Below, one piece after another: positions 44,174 through 53,942 of a stretch of 64,000 bases of DNA (position 1 is its first letter; every line of letters starts with the position of its first letter). This DNA is from Bacillus weihaiensis (GTDB lineage Bacteria; Bacillota; Bacilli; Bacillales; Bacillaceae). The stretch is taken from positions 2,082,501 through 2,146,500 of the forward strand of contig NZ_CP016020.1 in the NCBI RefSeq assembly GCF_001889165.1, given 5' to 3'. The notes under the pieces were generated by a model that saw nothing but the letters and a program-made list of their open reading frames with translations, had not been told where the DNA came from and did no database searches. A program made the position numbers and the translations under genes.

Positions 44174-44218
44174 ATGCGCATCATTTGTAGCGTTTTTTGT
44201 ACACCTCTACCTAAGTAG
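44174..44218 (+). CDS. possible mini-ORF in riboswitch 4 platform
   Basis: ATG 44174 with a weak AAGTGGA upstream encodes MRIICSVFCTPLPK and ends at TAG 44216-44218 in the loop of terminator 4. Confidence 0.25.
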   Translation: MRIICSVFCTPLPK

Positions 44219-44230
44219 GGGTGTTTTTTA
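44201..44230 (+). terminator. riboswitch 4 terminator
   Basis: ACACCTCTA and TAGGGGTGT pair with one G-T, loop CCTAAG, and are followed by six T. The 5' arm can pair with TAGGTAG at 44154. Confidence 0.88.
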
Positions 44231-44409
44231 TTGAAATGCCGTAATAATGCTTCGTGTTCATTTTTTGCTCAATGTGACTGGAGAAAAAGACAGGATACTA
44301 CATGTAGGTCCGTCCTCAGAAAGCGAATGACTGTATCAGACACCATCAACCACGTTAAACAGAACATGTGAGTTAATGCTAAAACTTTAGGAAGAAAGGC
44401 TGTGTCAAT

Positions 44410-44793
44410 ATGACGACTTGGAATCTATCAGAAACAAAGCATCATGTACTCATTTGCAACGGCAGTAGCTGTATGAGAAAAGGAGGCGAAGAAGCAACTC
44501 AGGCTTTCCGAGATGAAATTACAAAATTAGATCTAGATTCAACAATCCATACGACAAGAACGCGATGTAATGGAAGATGCAAAGATGCTTGTGTAGCTAT
44601 TGTCTATCCTGAAGGCACATGGTACAAAGGCTTGACTCCTGAGCTTAGTAGAGAAATCGTACAACAACATTTAGTAAAAGGGGAAATTGTAGAAGAAGCT
44701 GTCATTTATCAATACGAAAATAACTCCTTTACACCGCCAGTCAACTCTAAATCGATTAAAGGAATCGAAAAACCAGTAAAAGAAAATGTGTAA
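44410..44793 (+). CDS. cbiW: thioredoxin-like [2Fe-2S] ferredoxin
   Basis: This 127-residue protein has the Cys pattern of thioredoxin-like ferredoxins: Cys16 and Cys21 (LICNGSSCMRKG) with Cys53, Cys57 and Cys61 (TRCNGRCKDAC). It matches CbiW, the first gene of the B. megaterium cobalamin operon, which may pass electrons to a redox step of the pathway such as CbiH60 or cobalt reduction; the partner is inferred. ATG 44410 follows GAAGAAAGG. A 217-bp gap separates it from cbiH60. Confidence 0.88.
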   Translation: MTTWNLSETKHHVLICNGSSCMRKGGEEATQAFRDEITKLDLDSTIHTTRTRCNGRCKDACVAIVYPEGTWYKGLTPELSREIVQQHLVKGEIVEEAVIYQYENNSFTPPVNSKSIKGIEKPVKENV

Positions 44794-45010
44794 TATTCAC
44801 GGATATTCTTTGAAGGCTCTTACGTATTAATTGTTGCTTTCCTAAAGAACCCACTTGCAAGATTCTTCCCTAGGTAAAAGGTTTAATTCCTAGTAGAGAG
44901 AGCAGTTCTTTTCCTTCTTACTTACATAGGGAGTACGTATAAAGAATGCCTGTAAAATAATTGATAGGCAAAAAAATGATAAAAAGTGCCTTATAGAAAG
45001 GGTGATGAGG

Positions 45011-46639
45011 TTGCAAGGTAAGTTAGTCGTCATTGGTTTTGGACCAGGAAGCTTTGAGCATATGACAAATCGCGCAATGGAAGCAATTAAAGAAAGTGAT
45101 TATATAATTGGTTATAAAACATATGTTGATCTCATTCGAGACTTATTAACAAATCAGAAGATTATAAGTACTGGCATGTCAGAGGAGGTAAGCAGAGCCC
45201 AAGCTGCGGTACGCTATGCAGAGGAAGGCAAAACCGTTGCCGTCATCTCTAGTGGAGATTCAGGTGTATATGGAATGGCCGGATTAGTGTACGAGGTGTT
45301 AATTGAAAAAGGGTGGAAGGAGAAAACAGGTGTATCAGTCGAGGTTGTACCAGGTATTTCGGCGATCAATTCATGTGCTTCTTTACTTGGAGCACCTATT
45401 ATGCACGATGCATGTACGATTAGCTTGAGCGATCACCTTACTCCCTGGGAGATTATCGAAAGACGGATTGATGCTGCTGGACAAGCAGATTTTGTTGTAA
45501 CTTTATATAATCCTAAAAGCGGTCGAAGAACTCGACAAATTCAAGAAGCACAAAGAATTTTATTAAAATATCGAGCGCCCAATACTCCTGTTGGTTTAGT
45601 TAAAAGTGCTTATCGAGATCGGCAAAAGATTGAAATGACAGACTTAGAACATATGCTTGACTTCGACATTGGTATGTTAACAACAGTTGTAATTGGGAAT
45701 TCTTCAACCTTTCTCTATGATAACAAAATGATTACCCCAAGAGGATATCAACGGAAATATACGTTAAATACGAAAGAGCAAAGGCTACGACCTCATGAAC
45801 GTCTTCGTCATGAAAATGAACCATGGGCATTGCATGGTGGAAAGAATGAGGAAATAACACCTGTCCGACAAAAACCAAAGCAAATAAGCTCTCCTACTTT
45901 ATCCTTGCATTTAGCAGAAGAAGCTTTACAGAAGGTATCGAACCAAGTCATACAAGAGAAACATGAAGCGATTGTCCAAACACCTATCACATCCATTTTT
46001 GAATTTGCAGTGAGTCCTGGTATTGTGAACAAAAAATTCACTCCATCTCAAATGATTGCCTTAGCAGAAGTTGTTGGAGAAGAAGGTTCTATGGAATATA
46101 CTCCACATCATCAGCTATACATGAAGGTTCCAACTTCAAACCCTGAAATCATTACAAAAAAGCTGACAGACGAAGGGTTTATATTAGAACCAATTGGAGA
46201 CGTGTTTCAAATAAAAGCATGTGACTTTTGTGAAGGAGAGAAAAAGGATTCTATTCCTTACGCAGAAGACATTCATAACAAGCTTAGTGGCTTAAATTTA
46301 CCAAAAGAATTAAAGCTAGGATTTAACGGCTGCGGAATGGCTTGTTACGGTGCAGTAAATGAAGATATTGGACTTGTGTTTAGAAAGGGGAAATTCGATT
46401 TATTTATAGGAGCTAAAACAGTAGGACGCACAGCACATCCAGGGCAGCCGGTTGCTGAAGGGATCGATCCTGACAGAATCGTTCAAACCATTGAAAGCAT
46501 CATTTTTGAATATAAAGAAAATGCTCATCCAAACGAACGCCTATTTAAATATTTTAAACGTGTAGGGAAAATCCAAAACTATGAATATCGAGATATGACA
46601 CCAAAGATCGAAATAGAGCCAGCTCCTTGTGGAGACTAA
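45011..46639 (+). CDS. cbiH60: CbiH60: precorrin-3B C17-methyltransferase fused to Fe-S domain
   Basis: This protein of about 542 residues methylates C17 and contracts the ring. Residues 1 to about 240 are a CbiH tetrapyrrole methylase (GFGPGSFEHM, SSGDSGVYGMA, LYNPKSGRRTRQI). After a linker of about 75 residues comes a nitrite/sulfite-reductase-like domain with Cys404, Cys407, Cys441 and Cys445 (KACDFC, GCGMAC) for a [4Fe-4S] cluster, as in the B. megaterium CbiH60. TTG 45011 is used since AGAAAGGGTG lies upstream; GTG 45002 is in frame but too close. Confidence 0.94.
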   Translation: MQGKLVVIGFGPGSFEHMTNRAMEAIKESDYIIGYKTYVDLIRDLLTNQKIISTGMSEEVSRAQAAVRYAEEGKTVAVISSGDSGVYGMAGLVYEVLIEKGWKEKTGVSVEVVPGISAINSCASLLGAPIMHDACTISLSDHLTPWEIIERRIDAAGQADFVVTLYNPKSGRRTRQIQEAQRILLKYRAPNTPVGLVKSAYRDRQKIEMTDLEHMLDFDIGMLTTVVIGNSSTFLYDNKMITPRGYQRKYTLNTKEQRLRPHERLRHENEPWALHGGKNEEITPVRQKPKQISSPTLSLHLAEEALQKVSNQVIQEKHEAIVQTPITSIFEFAVSPGIVNKKFTPSQMIALAEVVGEEGSMEYTPHHQLYMKVPTSNPEIITKKLTDEGFILEPIGDVFQIKACDFCEGEKKDSIPYAEDIHNKLSGLNLPKELKLGFNGCGMACYGAVNEDIGLVFRKGKFDLFIGAKTVGRTAHPGQPVAEGIDPDRIVQTIESIIFEYKENAHPNERLFKYFKRVGKIQNYEYRDMTPKIEIEPAPCGD

Positions 46640-46663
46640 ACGAAACGGATAGGAGAGATGAAG

Positions 46664-47560
46664 ATGAAAGCAGTATTACTTGTTGGACATGGTAGTAGAG
46701 ATCCTGAGGGTAATGAACAGGTTCGTCAAACCATTCAAGAGCTTATTCCTCAGCTTGACACACACTTATTAATTGAAACCTGCTTTTTAGAATTCGAAAA
46801 ACCAACAATCACTCAAGGTATACAAACATGTGTTGAAAAGGGAGCAACGAGTGTATATGTTATCCCACTCATGCTTTTAGCTGCAGGGCACTCAAAAATC
46901 CATATTCCAGCAGCAATAGATGAAGCAAAGGAAAAATATCCTCATGTTACTTTTACATATGGACGTCCTTTTGGCATTCATGAGGAAACAATTGAAATAT
47001 GTAAGAGCCGGTTAGAGGAAGTTGGCGAAACACTAAATACAAATGATCCTGATACAGCGGTTATTTTGTTAGGACGAGGAGGTAGCGACCCTGATGCAAA
47101 TAGTGATTTATACAAGATTACAAGACTCCTATGGGAAAAACTTGATTACAAGTTTGTTGAGCCTGCCTTTATGGGAGTAACCGATCCGCTCATTAAAGAA
47201 GGTGTCGAACGCTGTGTCAAACTAGGTGCAAAGAAAATTGTTATCCTTCCTTACTTTTTGTTTACGGGGATCCTAATTAAAAGACTTGAAGGAATGATTG
47301 AAGAATTCGCTGAAACATACCCTGCCATTGAATTTAAGCTTGCCGGTTATTTTGGATTTCACGATCGCTTAAAGAAAATCATCTCAGATAGAATCCAAGA
47401 AGCCTTACAAGGAGAAGTGAAAATGAACTGTGATACCTGTGTGTATCGAATAGATGCGATGGAACATATTGCCCACCATCATCACCACGACCATGATCAT
47501 CATCATGACCATGAGCACGAGCACGATCACCATCATCACCATGAGGTTCAAAAGGCATGA
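46664..47560 (+). CDS. cbiX: sirohydrochlorin cobaltochelatase with Fe-S motif and His-rich tail
   Basis: This 298-residue long-form CbiX inserts cobalt into sirohydrochlorin. Two homologous halves each begin with a VLLVGHGSRD- or ILLGRGGSD-type motif, with catalytic His in the first half. Near the end lie MNCDTC (Cys256, Cys259), the MxCxxC site of a [4Fe-4S] cluster in the B. megaterium enzyme, and a tail (about 271-296) composed almost only of His, Asp and Glu, which may hold cobalt. ATG 46664 is used because AGGAGAG ends at 46657. cbiJ overlaps by 4 nt. Confidence 0.95.
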   Translation: MKAVLLVGHGSRDPEGNEQVRQTIQELIPQLDTHLLIETCFLEFEKPTITQGIQTCVEKGATSVYVIPLMLLAAGHSKIHIPAAIDEAKEKYPHVTFTYGRPFGIHEETIEICKSRLEEVGETLNTNDPDTAVILLGRGGSDPDANSDLYKITRLLWEKLDYKFVEPAFMGVTDPLIKEGVERCVKLGAKKIVILPYFLFTGILIKRLEGMIEEFAETYPAIEFKLAGYFGFHDRLKKIISDRIQEALQGEVKMNCDTCVYRIDAMEHIAHHHHHDHDHHHDHEHEHDHHHHHEVQKA

Positions 47561-48336
47561 TACTCTTTCTAGCTGGGACAAGTGATGCTCGAGCATTAGC
47601 ATTACAAATAAAGGACGCTGGTTATCCACTTCTTACTACTGTTGTAACAGAAAATGCTGCAAAGGAAATGAAGAAAGCTGGGTTAGATGTATTGGTCGGC
47701 CGATTAACAAGTGATGATTTCACCTCTTTAATCACTGCAAAAAATCTAAAGATGGTAGTGGATGCCAGTCATCCGTTTGCAGAAGAAGCCAGTAAACAGG
47801 CTCGAAAAGGTGCCATTGCTGCTAACGTTCCTTACATCCGTTACGAACGCGAATCTCAAAGCTTTCCTAACAAGAACATAACCCTCGTTGAAAGCTATGA
47901 CAAAGCAGCAGAATTAGCAGCAGAAAAACAAGGAGTTATTATGCTAACAACCGGAAGTAAAACACTGCAAATTTTCACTGAAAAGCTTCTCTCTCTTCCA
48001 AATACGAGAGTAATTGCTCGCATGCTTCCTCGTAAAGATAATATGGAAAAATGTGAAGCACTAGGCTTACCACAAAAAGATATTGTGGCCATACAGGGTC
48101 CTTTTACAAAGGAGTTTAATTTGGCACTTTATAAGCAATACGGTGTGACAACAATGATTACAAAAGAAAGCGGAAAAGTAGGCTCTGTTGATGAAAAGCT
48201 TGACGCCGCATTAGAGCTTGATATTCAGACTATTATGATCCAACGTCCAAAAATAGATTATGGTTCTACTTTCTCAACCTTTCAGGAGATTTTACATACA
48301 GTTGAGACTCATGTAAGCATTGGAAATCATGTGTAA
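47557..48336 (+). CDS. cbiJ: cobalt-precorrin-6A reductase
   Basis: This 259-residue enzyme reduces cobalt-precorrin-6A to 6B with NAD(P)H. The N-terminal ILFLAGTSDARALA, VDASHPFAEEAS near 68-79, and TGSKTL and GPFTKEFN segments are typical of CbiJ/CobK. It overlaps the cbiX stop (ATGA) so translation is coupled, and cbiC follows. Confidence 0.93.
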   Translation: MILFLAGTSDARALALQIKDAGYPLLTTVVTENAAKEMKKAGLDVLVGRLTSDDFTSLITAKNLKMVVDASHPFAEEASKQARKGAIAANVPYIRYERESQSFPNKNITLVESYDKAAELAAEKQGVIMLTTGSKTLQIFTEKLLSLPNTRVIARMLPRKDNMEKCEALGLPQKDIVAIQGPFTKEFNLALYKQYGVTTMITKESGKVGSVDEKLDAALELDIQTIMIQRPKIDYGSTFSTFQEILHTVETHVSIGNHV

Positions 48337-48362
48337 TAAGATTGAAGGAGGAGTCTAAAGAA

Positions 48363-49010
48363 ATGGATTTTAAAACCGCATTCAAACCTTTAACCGTTCA
48401 GCCACAGGAAATCGAAGGGATTAGCTTTAACATGATTGACTCAGAATTTGGAGAACACACATTCACCGAGAATCAATACAAGGTTGTCCAGCGTGTTGTT
48501 CATGCTTCAGCAGATTTCGAACTAGGACATAGCTTACTTTTTCATGAAAAAGCGATAGAGGCAGGAGTAAAGGCAATTTTAAATGGAGAGCAGGTATATG
48601 CAGACGTCCAAATGATCTTAGGTGGGGTTAGTAAAGGGAGAATTGAAAAGCACGGAGGGGGAGTACATGTTTTCATTTCTGATCCTGATGTTATGGAGGA
48701 AGCAAAACGATTAAATACAACTCGTGCCATCATTTCAGTAAGAAAAGCCATTCAACAATTTGACGGGGGAATTTATGCGATTGGAAATGCTCCAACTGCC
48801 CTTTTAGAGCTTATTCGATTAATAAAAGAAGGAATGGCAAAGCCAAGTCTTGTGATAGGACTTCCAGTAGGCTTCGTGTCGGCTCCCGAATCAAAGGAGG
48901 AGCTTGCTAAATTAGATGTTCCGTTCATCACGAACGTCGGCAGAAAAGGCGGAAGTACTGTAACGGTTGCAGCGTTAAATGCAATCTCTTTATTAGCTGA
49001 AAAGGCATAA
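48363..49010 (+). CDS. cbiC: cobalt-precorrin-8 methylmutase
   Basis: This 215-residue protein moves the C11 methyl to C12, giving cobyrinic acid. HASADFELGHSLLF near 49-62 holds the family's catalytic His at its start; AIGNAPTALLEL and GLPVGFVSAPESKE follow. ATG 48363 is chosen because AAGGAGGAG at 48345-48353 is its ribosome site; an upstream in-frame TTG at 48342 would swallow it. Confidence 0.94.
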   Translation: MDFKTAFKPLTVQPQEIEGISFNMIDSEFGEHTFTENQYKVVQRVVHASADFELGHSLLFHEKAIEAGVKAILNGEQVYADVQMILGGVSKGRIEKHGGGVHVFISDPDVMEEAKRLNTTRAIISVRKAIQQFDGGIYAIGNAPTALLELIRLIKEGMAKPSLVIGLPVGFVSAPESKEELAKLDVPFITNVGRKGGSTVTVAALNAISLLAEKA

Positions 49011-49015
49011 AAAAA

Positions 49016-50128
49016 ATGGAGGCAAAGAGCAAAAAGAAAGACAAAAAAGAGATGCGCTCAGGCTATACAACTGGGGCTTGCGCAACCGCAACAGCGAAAG
49101 CCGCTCTCATTGCTCTCATAACAGGAGAAGAACAGCTAGAATCCACGATTTACTTACCCGTTGGTAAATTTGCAACGTTTGTAATGGAAAGCTGTGTGAT
49201 TGACGCAAATTATGTTGAAACAGGGACAATAAAAGATGCTGGTGATGATCCAGATGCAACTCACGGAGCACTCATTAAAGCACGTGTATCGTGGAAAGAT
49301 GAACCAGGTATTGAATTAGATGGCGGGATTGGTGTTGGTCGTGTAACAAAAGAAGGACTTCCTGTACCTGTAGGCCAGGCAGCAATCAATCCGGTTCCAC
49401 GGAAAATGATTACTGAAGCCGTTGAGGAAGTGCTAACTGAACATGCAATCACTAAAGGCGTATCCGTCATCATTTCAGTCCCTGAAGGAGAAAAGATGGC
49501 CGAAAAAACACTCAATAAGCGTCTTGGAATTATCGGGGGTATATCCATCCTAGGGACAAGGGGGACCGTGATTCCCTTTTCTAGCTCCGCATATATGGCA
49601 AGTATTGTCCAAGCAATTAGTGTAGCAAGAGCTAGCGATTGTGAACATGTCGTTATTACAACCGGAGGTCGTAGCGAGAAATATGGAATGGCGGAGTACC
49701 CTCATCTTCCTGAAGAAGCGTTTATTGAAATGGGCGATTTTGTTGGTTTTACTCTTAAACAATGTAAAAAACAAGGAATTAAGAAGGTCTCTTTAGTAGG
49801 CATGATGGGTAAATTTTCAAAAGTAGCACAAGGGGTCATGATGGTCCATTCTAAGAGCGCACCAGTTGACTTTCCCTTTTTAGCGTCTGTTGCAGCTAAA
49901 GCAGGTGTAACAGACCCGATAGTCATTGAAAAGATCGAACAAGCTAATACAGCCTCTCAGGTCGGCGATTTACTACTAGAAGAAGGCTACCATGATTTTT
50001 TCACTAAACTATGTACCTATTGCTGTGAATCTAGCTTGAAGGAAATAAAAGGTGGTTTAGACATTCAAACAAGCATCTATACAATGAAGGGCTTGTTACT
50101 AGGAAAGGCTGAATTAAATGAATACTAA
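49016..50128 (+). CDS. cbiD: cobalt-precorrin-5B C1-methyltransferase
   Basis: This 370-residue enzyme methylates C1 after ring opening. The hallmark [18 protein letters not shown] is near 13-30, with [21 protein letters not shown] and [13 protein letters not shown] further on. The start at ATG 49016 has no clear Shine-Dalgarno, and the first 12 residues are Lys-rich; ATG 49052 is a possible alternative. cbiET overlaps by 11 nt. Confidence 0.93.
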   Translation: MEAKSKKKDKKEMRSGYTTGACATATAKAALIALITGEEQLESTIYLPVGKFATFVMESCVIDANYVETGTIKDAGDDPDATHGALIKARVSWKDEPGIELDGGIGVGRVTKEGLPVPVGQAAINPVPRKMITEAVEEVLTEHAITKGVSVIISVPEGEKMAEKTLNKRLGIIGGISILGTRGTVIPFSSSAYMASIVQAISVARASDCEHVVITTGGRSEKYGMAEYPHLPEEAFIEMGDFVGFTLKQCKKQGIKKVSLVGMMGKFSKVAQGVMMVHSKSAPVDFPFLASVAAKAGVTDPIVIEKIEQANTASQVGDLLLEEGYHDFFTKLCTYCCESSLKEIKGGLDIQTSIYTMKGLLLGKAELNEY

Positions 50129-51332
50129 AATAAAAGTGATTGGAATAGGAGACGACGGTGAAAACAGTCTACTCCCACTCTATCAATCATGGATAAAGAA
50201 TAGTGAACGGTTAGTAGGTGGTGAAAGACAATTATCATTTTTCCCACATTATGAGGGCGAAAAAATTACCATACAAGGTGGACTTTCCACTCTCCTTACG
50301 AAGCTTAAGGAAGAACCGAAAGATACCATTGTCTTAGCTTCAGGTGATCCATTGTTTTACGGAATTGGACGGTATCTATCAACAAAACTTGAAATTGAAA
50401 CGTATCCCAATATTAGTTCGATTCAACTAGCCTTTGCTCGATTAAACGAAAGCTGGAATGATGCTTACGTTATTAGTCTTCACGGTCGAAAGATACAAGG
50501 CTTTGCTCAAAAAATCCATGGGAAAAAGAAAGTGGCCATTTTAACTGACAAAACAAATACCCCAGCTACAATTGCTCAGTACCTTCTATCATTTAACATG
50601 CATGAGTATACTGCATTTGTTGCAGAAAATTTAGGTGGGGAAACCGAACACTATCAATCTCTTACATTAGAAGAAATGGCTACTCGTGAATTTTCGCCAC
50701 TAAATGTTGTCATTCTACAACAAATGAAAGAAGTCAAACAATGGACAATTGGGATTGATGATGAGGAGTTTTATCAACGAAAACCTGAAAAAGGATTACT
50801 CACAAAAAAAGAAATACGCACGTTAAGCTTGAGTGAGCTGAAGCTTCATGAAAAAAGTGTAGTTTGGGATATTGGAACTTGTACAGGCTCTGTTGCCATT
50901 GAAGCGTGTTTAGTAGCAAAGGAAGGCCAAGTATTTGCCATTGAAAAGAATACGTACGATTTAGAAAATTGCCGCCAAAACATGAAAAAATTCCGAACAG
51001 ATTTTACGGTTGTTCAAGGAAAAGCACCTGAAGGCTTAGATGTATTTCCAGACCCAGACAGTATTTTTATAGGGGGAACCGCTGGTAGCATGGCCGACAT
51101 CATAACTCTATGCTGCACACGATTAAAGCCTAATGGACGCATTGTTTTAAATGCTGTAACCATTGAAAATCTAGCTCAGGCACTTGAACTATTTAAATCC
51201 AATAGCTTTGAAACAAAGATTACATTAGCTCAAGTTTCAAGAAGCAAACCGATTTTAAATCTAACTCGCTTTGATGCGTTAAATCCAATTTATATCATAA
51301 CAGCAAAGCATATAAAGGAGAATGAATCATGA
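50118..51332 (+). CDS. cbiET: CbiET fusion: precorrin-7 methyltransferase/decarboxylase
   Basis: This 404-residue fusion has an N-terminal CbiE (about 1-200; [28 protein letters not shown]) that methylates C5, and a C-terminal CbiT (about 205-395; SAM motif [13 protein letters not shown] near 251, FIGGTAGSM) that methylates C15 and decarboxylates the C12 acetate. The arrangement is that of CobL in aerobic organisms and CbiET of B. megaterium. cbiL overlaps by 4 nt. Confidence 0.94.
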   Translation: MNTKIKVIGIGDDGENSLLPLYQSWIKNSERLVGGERQLSFFPHYEGEKITIQGGLSTLLTKLKEEPKDTIVLASGDPLFYGIGRYLSTKLEIETYPNISSIQLAFARLNESWNDAYVISLHGRKIQGFAQKIHGKKKVAILTDKTNTPATIAQYLLSFNMHEYTAFVAENLGGETEHYQSLTLEEMATREFSPLNVVILQQMKEVKQWTIGIDDEEFYQRKPEKGLLTKKEIRTLSLSELKLHEKSVVWDIGTCTGSVAIEACLVAKEGQVFAIEKNTYDLENCRQNMKKFRTDFTVVQGKAPEGLDVFPDPDSIFIGGTAGSMADIITLCCTRLKPNGRIVLNAVTIENLAQALELFKSNSFETKITLAQVSRSKPILNLTRFDALNPIYIITAKHIKENES

Positions 51333-52030
51333 TTGGAACTCTTTATGGGTTAGGAGTTGGACCAGGAGACCCTGAGCTTTTAACTGTAAAAGCATATCGA
51401 AAGCTAAAGGAATCTCCAGTCATTGCCTATCCAAAAAAACGAAAGGGAAGCAAAAGCTACGCGCATAAAATTGTGGACGTGTACCTCACACCTGGAGAAA
51501 AAGAAATGCTAGGCCTTGTGTTTCCAATGACAAAAGATCCAGCAATTTTAGAACGAGAGTGGTCAAACACCGTTGAGCAGGTATGGGAGAAATTAAAGCT
51601 TGGTAAGGATGTTGCTTTTGTAACGGAAGGAGATCCTCTCTTATATAGTACCTTTATTCACATGATGAACCTTATGAAAGAAAGATATCCGGAGGTTCAT
51701 ATTCAGACTGTTCCAGGAATTTCATCTATAAACGGAGCCGCCTCTAGATTAGGAATCGCCTTAGCTGAAGGAGATGACCATGTAGCAATCATTCCAGCAA
51801 ACGACGATTATGAGGCGATGAAAAATGCCATTGAAGCACATGATTGTGTGATCTTTATAAAAGTTGCAAAAGTAATTGACTTAATGCTACGCGTATTACG
51901 AGACTTAGATCTCCTTAATAAAGCATCTGTCGTGACAAAAGTTACCTCTGATGAGGAGATTATTTGGAACATTCATGAACTTGACCGAGCGGAACTTGAA
52001 TACTTAACATTAATGGTGGTGAGAAAATAA
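51329..52030 (+). CDS. cbiL: cobalt-precorrin-2 C20-methyltransferase
   Basis: This 233-residue SAM-dependent tetrapyrrole methylase has [14 protein letters not shown] at 9-22, [12 protein letters not shown] near 97 and [15 protein letters not shown]. The longer insertion after the first motif (IAYPKKRKG) is typical of CbiL/CobI. It methylates cobalt-factor II at C20, the first step after cobalt insertion. The stop and the next start overlap (TAATG). Confidence 0.94.
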   Translation: MIGTLYGLGVGPGDPELLTVKAYRKLKESPVIAYPKKRKGSKSYAHKIVDVYLTPGEKEMLGLVFPMTKDPAILEREWSNTVEQVWEKLKLGKDVAFVTEGDPLLYSTFIHMMNLMKERYPEVHIQTVPGISSINGAASRLGIALAEGDDHVAIIPANDDYEAMKNAIEAHDCVIFIKVAKVIDLMLRVLRDLDLLNKASVVTKVTSDEEIIWNIHELDRAELEYLTLMVVRK

Positions 52031-52803
52031 TGAAGCTTACAATTATAGGAGCTGGTCCTGGGGATCCAGATTTAATTACTGTGAAAGGACTAAGGCTATT
52101 ACAGGAAGCAGATGTTGTTTTATATGCAGATTCATTAGTGAGTGAAGAGCTTATAAATAAATCGGATCCTGAAGCTGAAATTATCAAAACAGCCGGAATG
52201 CATTTAGAAGAGATGGTCGAATTAATGGTTGATCGTGTTACAAAAGGAAAAAAGGTTGTTCGTGTACATACAGGAGATCCAGCAGTTTATGGAGCCATTA
52301 TGGAGCAAATCTCCATTTTAAATAAACAGGATATTACAGTTGAAATTATTCCAGGTGTAAGCTCAGTTTTTGCTTCTGCTGCTGCATTAGGTGCTGAGCT
52401 TACCATTCCAGACTTAACTCAAACTGTGATTTTAACTCGGGCTGAAGGTCGTACACCTGTTCCAGATAAAGAAAAATTAAAAGATTTAGCTCAGCACAAT
52501 TGTACGGTGGCTCTGTTCTTAAGTGCCACGTTAACAAAAAAAATTGTGAAAGAGTTTTTAGATGCTGGCTGGAGTAAGGAAACTCCTGTTGGGGTTGTAT
52601 ATAAAGCAACGTGGCCAGACGAAAAAATCGTTCGGTCCACATTAGAGACCTTAGATGAGGATATGCGTAAAAACGGAATAAGAAAGCAAGCTATGATCCT
52701 AGCAGGCTGGGCATTAGACCCTCACATTCATGATAAGGATTTTCGCTCAAAGCTTTACGATAAAGAATTTACACATGGATTTCGTAAAGGAGTGAAATCA
52801 TGA
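52030..52803 (+). CDS. cbiF: cobalt-precorrin-4 C11-methyltransferase
   Basis: This 257-residue tetrapyrrole methylase has GAGPGDPDLITVKG at 6-19, VRVHTGDPAVYGAI near 77, PGVSSVFASAAALG and the RAEGRTPVP segment that is characteristic of CbiF/CobM. It overlaps cbiL by one base and cbiG by four, so the three are translationally coupled. Confidence 0.95.
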   Translation: MKLTIIGAGPGDPDLITVKGLRLLQEADVVLYADSLVSEELINKSDPEAEIIKTAGMHLEEMVELMVDRVTKGKKVVRVHTGDPAVYGAIMEQISILNKQDITVEIIPGVSSVFASAAALGAELTIPDLTQTVILTRAEGRTPVPDKEKLKDLAQHNCTVALFLSATLTKKIVKEFLDAGWSKETPVGVVYKATWPDEKIVRSTLETLDEDMRKNGIRKQAMILAGWALDPHIHDKDFRSKLYDKEFTHGFRKGVKS

Positions 52804-53927
52804 CGCTTCACTTACAAGAAGGAAAACAGATTGAGCTTAATTCTTCGAAACCATTTGCAGTGGTTGCGATTACAAAGCATGGTGTTGAGCTTGCTCGACA
52901 CCTCCATGCAACTTTTCAACAAACAGATTTGTTCTACATGAGCAAGTTTGAGCAGGGCGACGAAGATCAACGAAGAATTCAGCTTTTTGAAGGAAATGTA
53001 AGAATGTTACTTCCAGCTCTTTTCTCTTCCTATAAAGGCATTATCGTGATTATTTCACTCGGTGCCGTCGTCCGCATGATTGCACCCTTGTTAAAGGATA
53101 AAAAAACAGATCCTGCAGTTGTTGTTATCGATGATAAAGGTAAGCATGTGATAAGCGTGCTTTCCGGACATCTTGGGGGAGCAAATGAATTAACACGTGA
53201 ACTTGCTGACCATTTGAAAGCTACACCTGTGATTACAACAGCATCCGATGTTCAACAAACCATACCAGTTGACTTATTTGGTCAAAAGTTTGGTTGGGTG
53301 TGGGAATCTTCTGAAAAACTAACACCTGTAAGTGCAGCTGTCGTGAATGAGGAGCCTGTCGCCATTATTCAAGAGTCAGGTGAAAGAAATTGGTGGAATT
53401 ATAAGAAACCGCTCCCTAACTCATTAACTGTGTATAAAACATTTGATGAGGCAATCGCAGCCAAGCCAAATGCAGCTCTAATCATTAGCCATAGGATCTT
53501 AACGGAGAAAGAAGAAGAATTATTACAAAATGGAGTTCTATATCGTCCTAAAGTCATCGTTTTAGGAATTGGCTGCAATAGAGGAACATCTATGGAAGAA
53601 ATTGAAGCTGTTATTCTTTCTACATTAGAAGAGCTTCGGTTTTCAGTTAAAAGTGTTAAGGATGTTTGCTCTATTACCTTAAAACAAGATGAAGCAGGAA
53701 TTTTAGCCCTTGCCCAAAAATATCAATGGCCTTTCACATGCTATTCACCTGAACAACTAAATTCGGTAAAGATTAAGAATCCATCTGATACTGTTTACAA
53801 ATTCACTGGTGCTTATGGTGTAAGCGAGCCAGCCGCATTACTACATAGTGGAGCAGATTCTTTAATTCTCACAAAGAAAAAATCAGGTAATGTAACGTTA
53901 TCTGTTGCACTCATTACTCATTCGTAA
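52800..53927 (+). CDS. cbiG: cobalt-precorrin-5A hydrolase
   Basis: This 375-residue protein opens the lactone of cobalt-precorrin-5A and releases acetaldehyde. The N-terminal part has ISLGAVVRMIAPLL and VISVLSGHLGGANELTR; the C-terminal domain has VLGIGCNRGTSMEEI and GVSEPAALL. These are the family's standard blocks and both domains are complete. cbiA follows after 15 bp. Confidence 0.94.
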   Translation: MTLHLQEGKQIELNSSKPFAVVAITKHGVELARHLHATFQQTDLFYMSKFEQGDEDQRRIQLFEGNVRMLLPALFSSYKGIIVIISLGAVVRMIAPLLKDKKTDPAVVVIDDKGKHVISVLSGHLGGANELTRELADHLKATPVITTASDVQQTIPVDLFGQKFGWVWESSEKLTPVSAAVVNEEPVAIIQESGERNWWNYKKPLPNSLTVYKTFDEAIAAKPNAALIISHRILTEKEEELLQNGVLYRPKVIVLGIGCNRGTSMEEIEAVILSTLEELRFSVKSVKDVCSITLKQDEAGILALAQKYQWPFTCYSPEQLNSVKIKNPSDTVYKFTGAYGVSEPAALLHSGADSLILTKKKSGNVTLSVALITHS

Positions 53928-53942
53928 GGTGGTTATGAATCT

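Noticed and set aside
47405-47629. Minus-strand ORF rich in Met and Val opposite the cbiX tail
   Set aside because: A shadow of the His/Asp codons on the plus strand.
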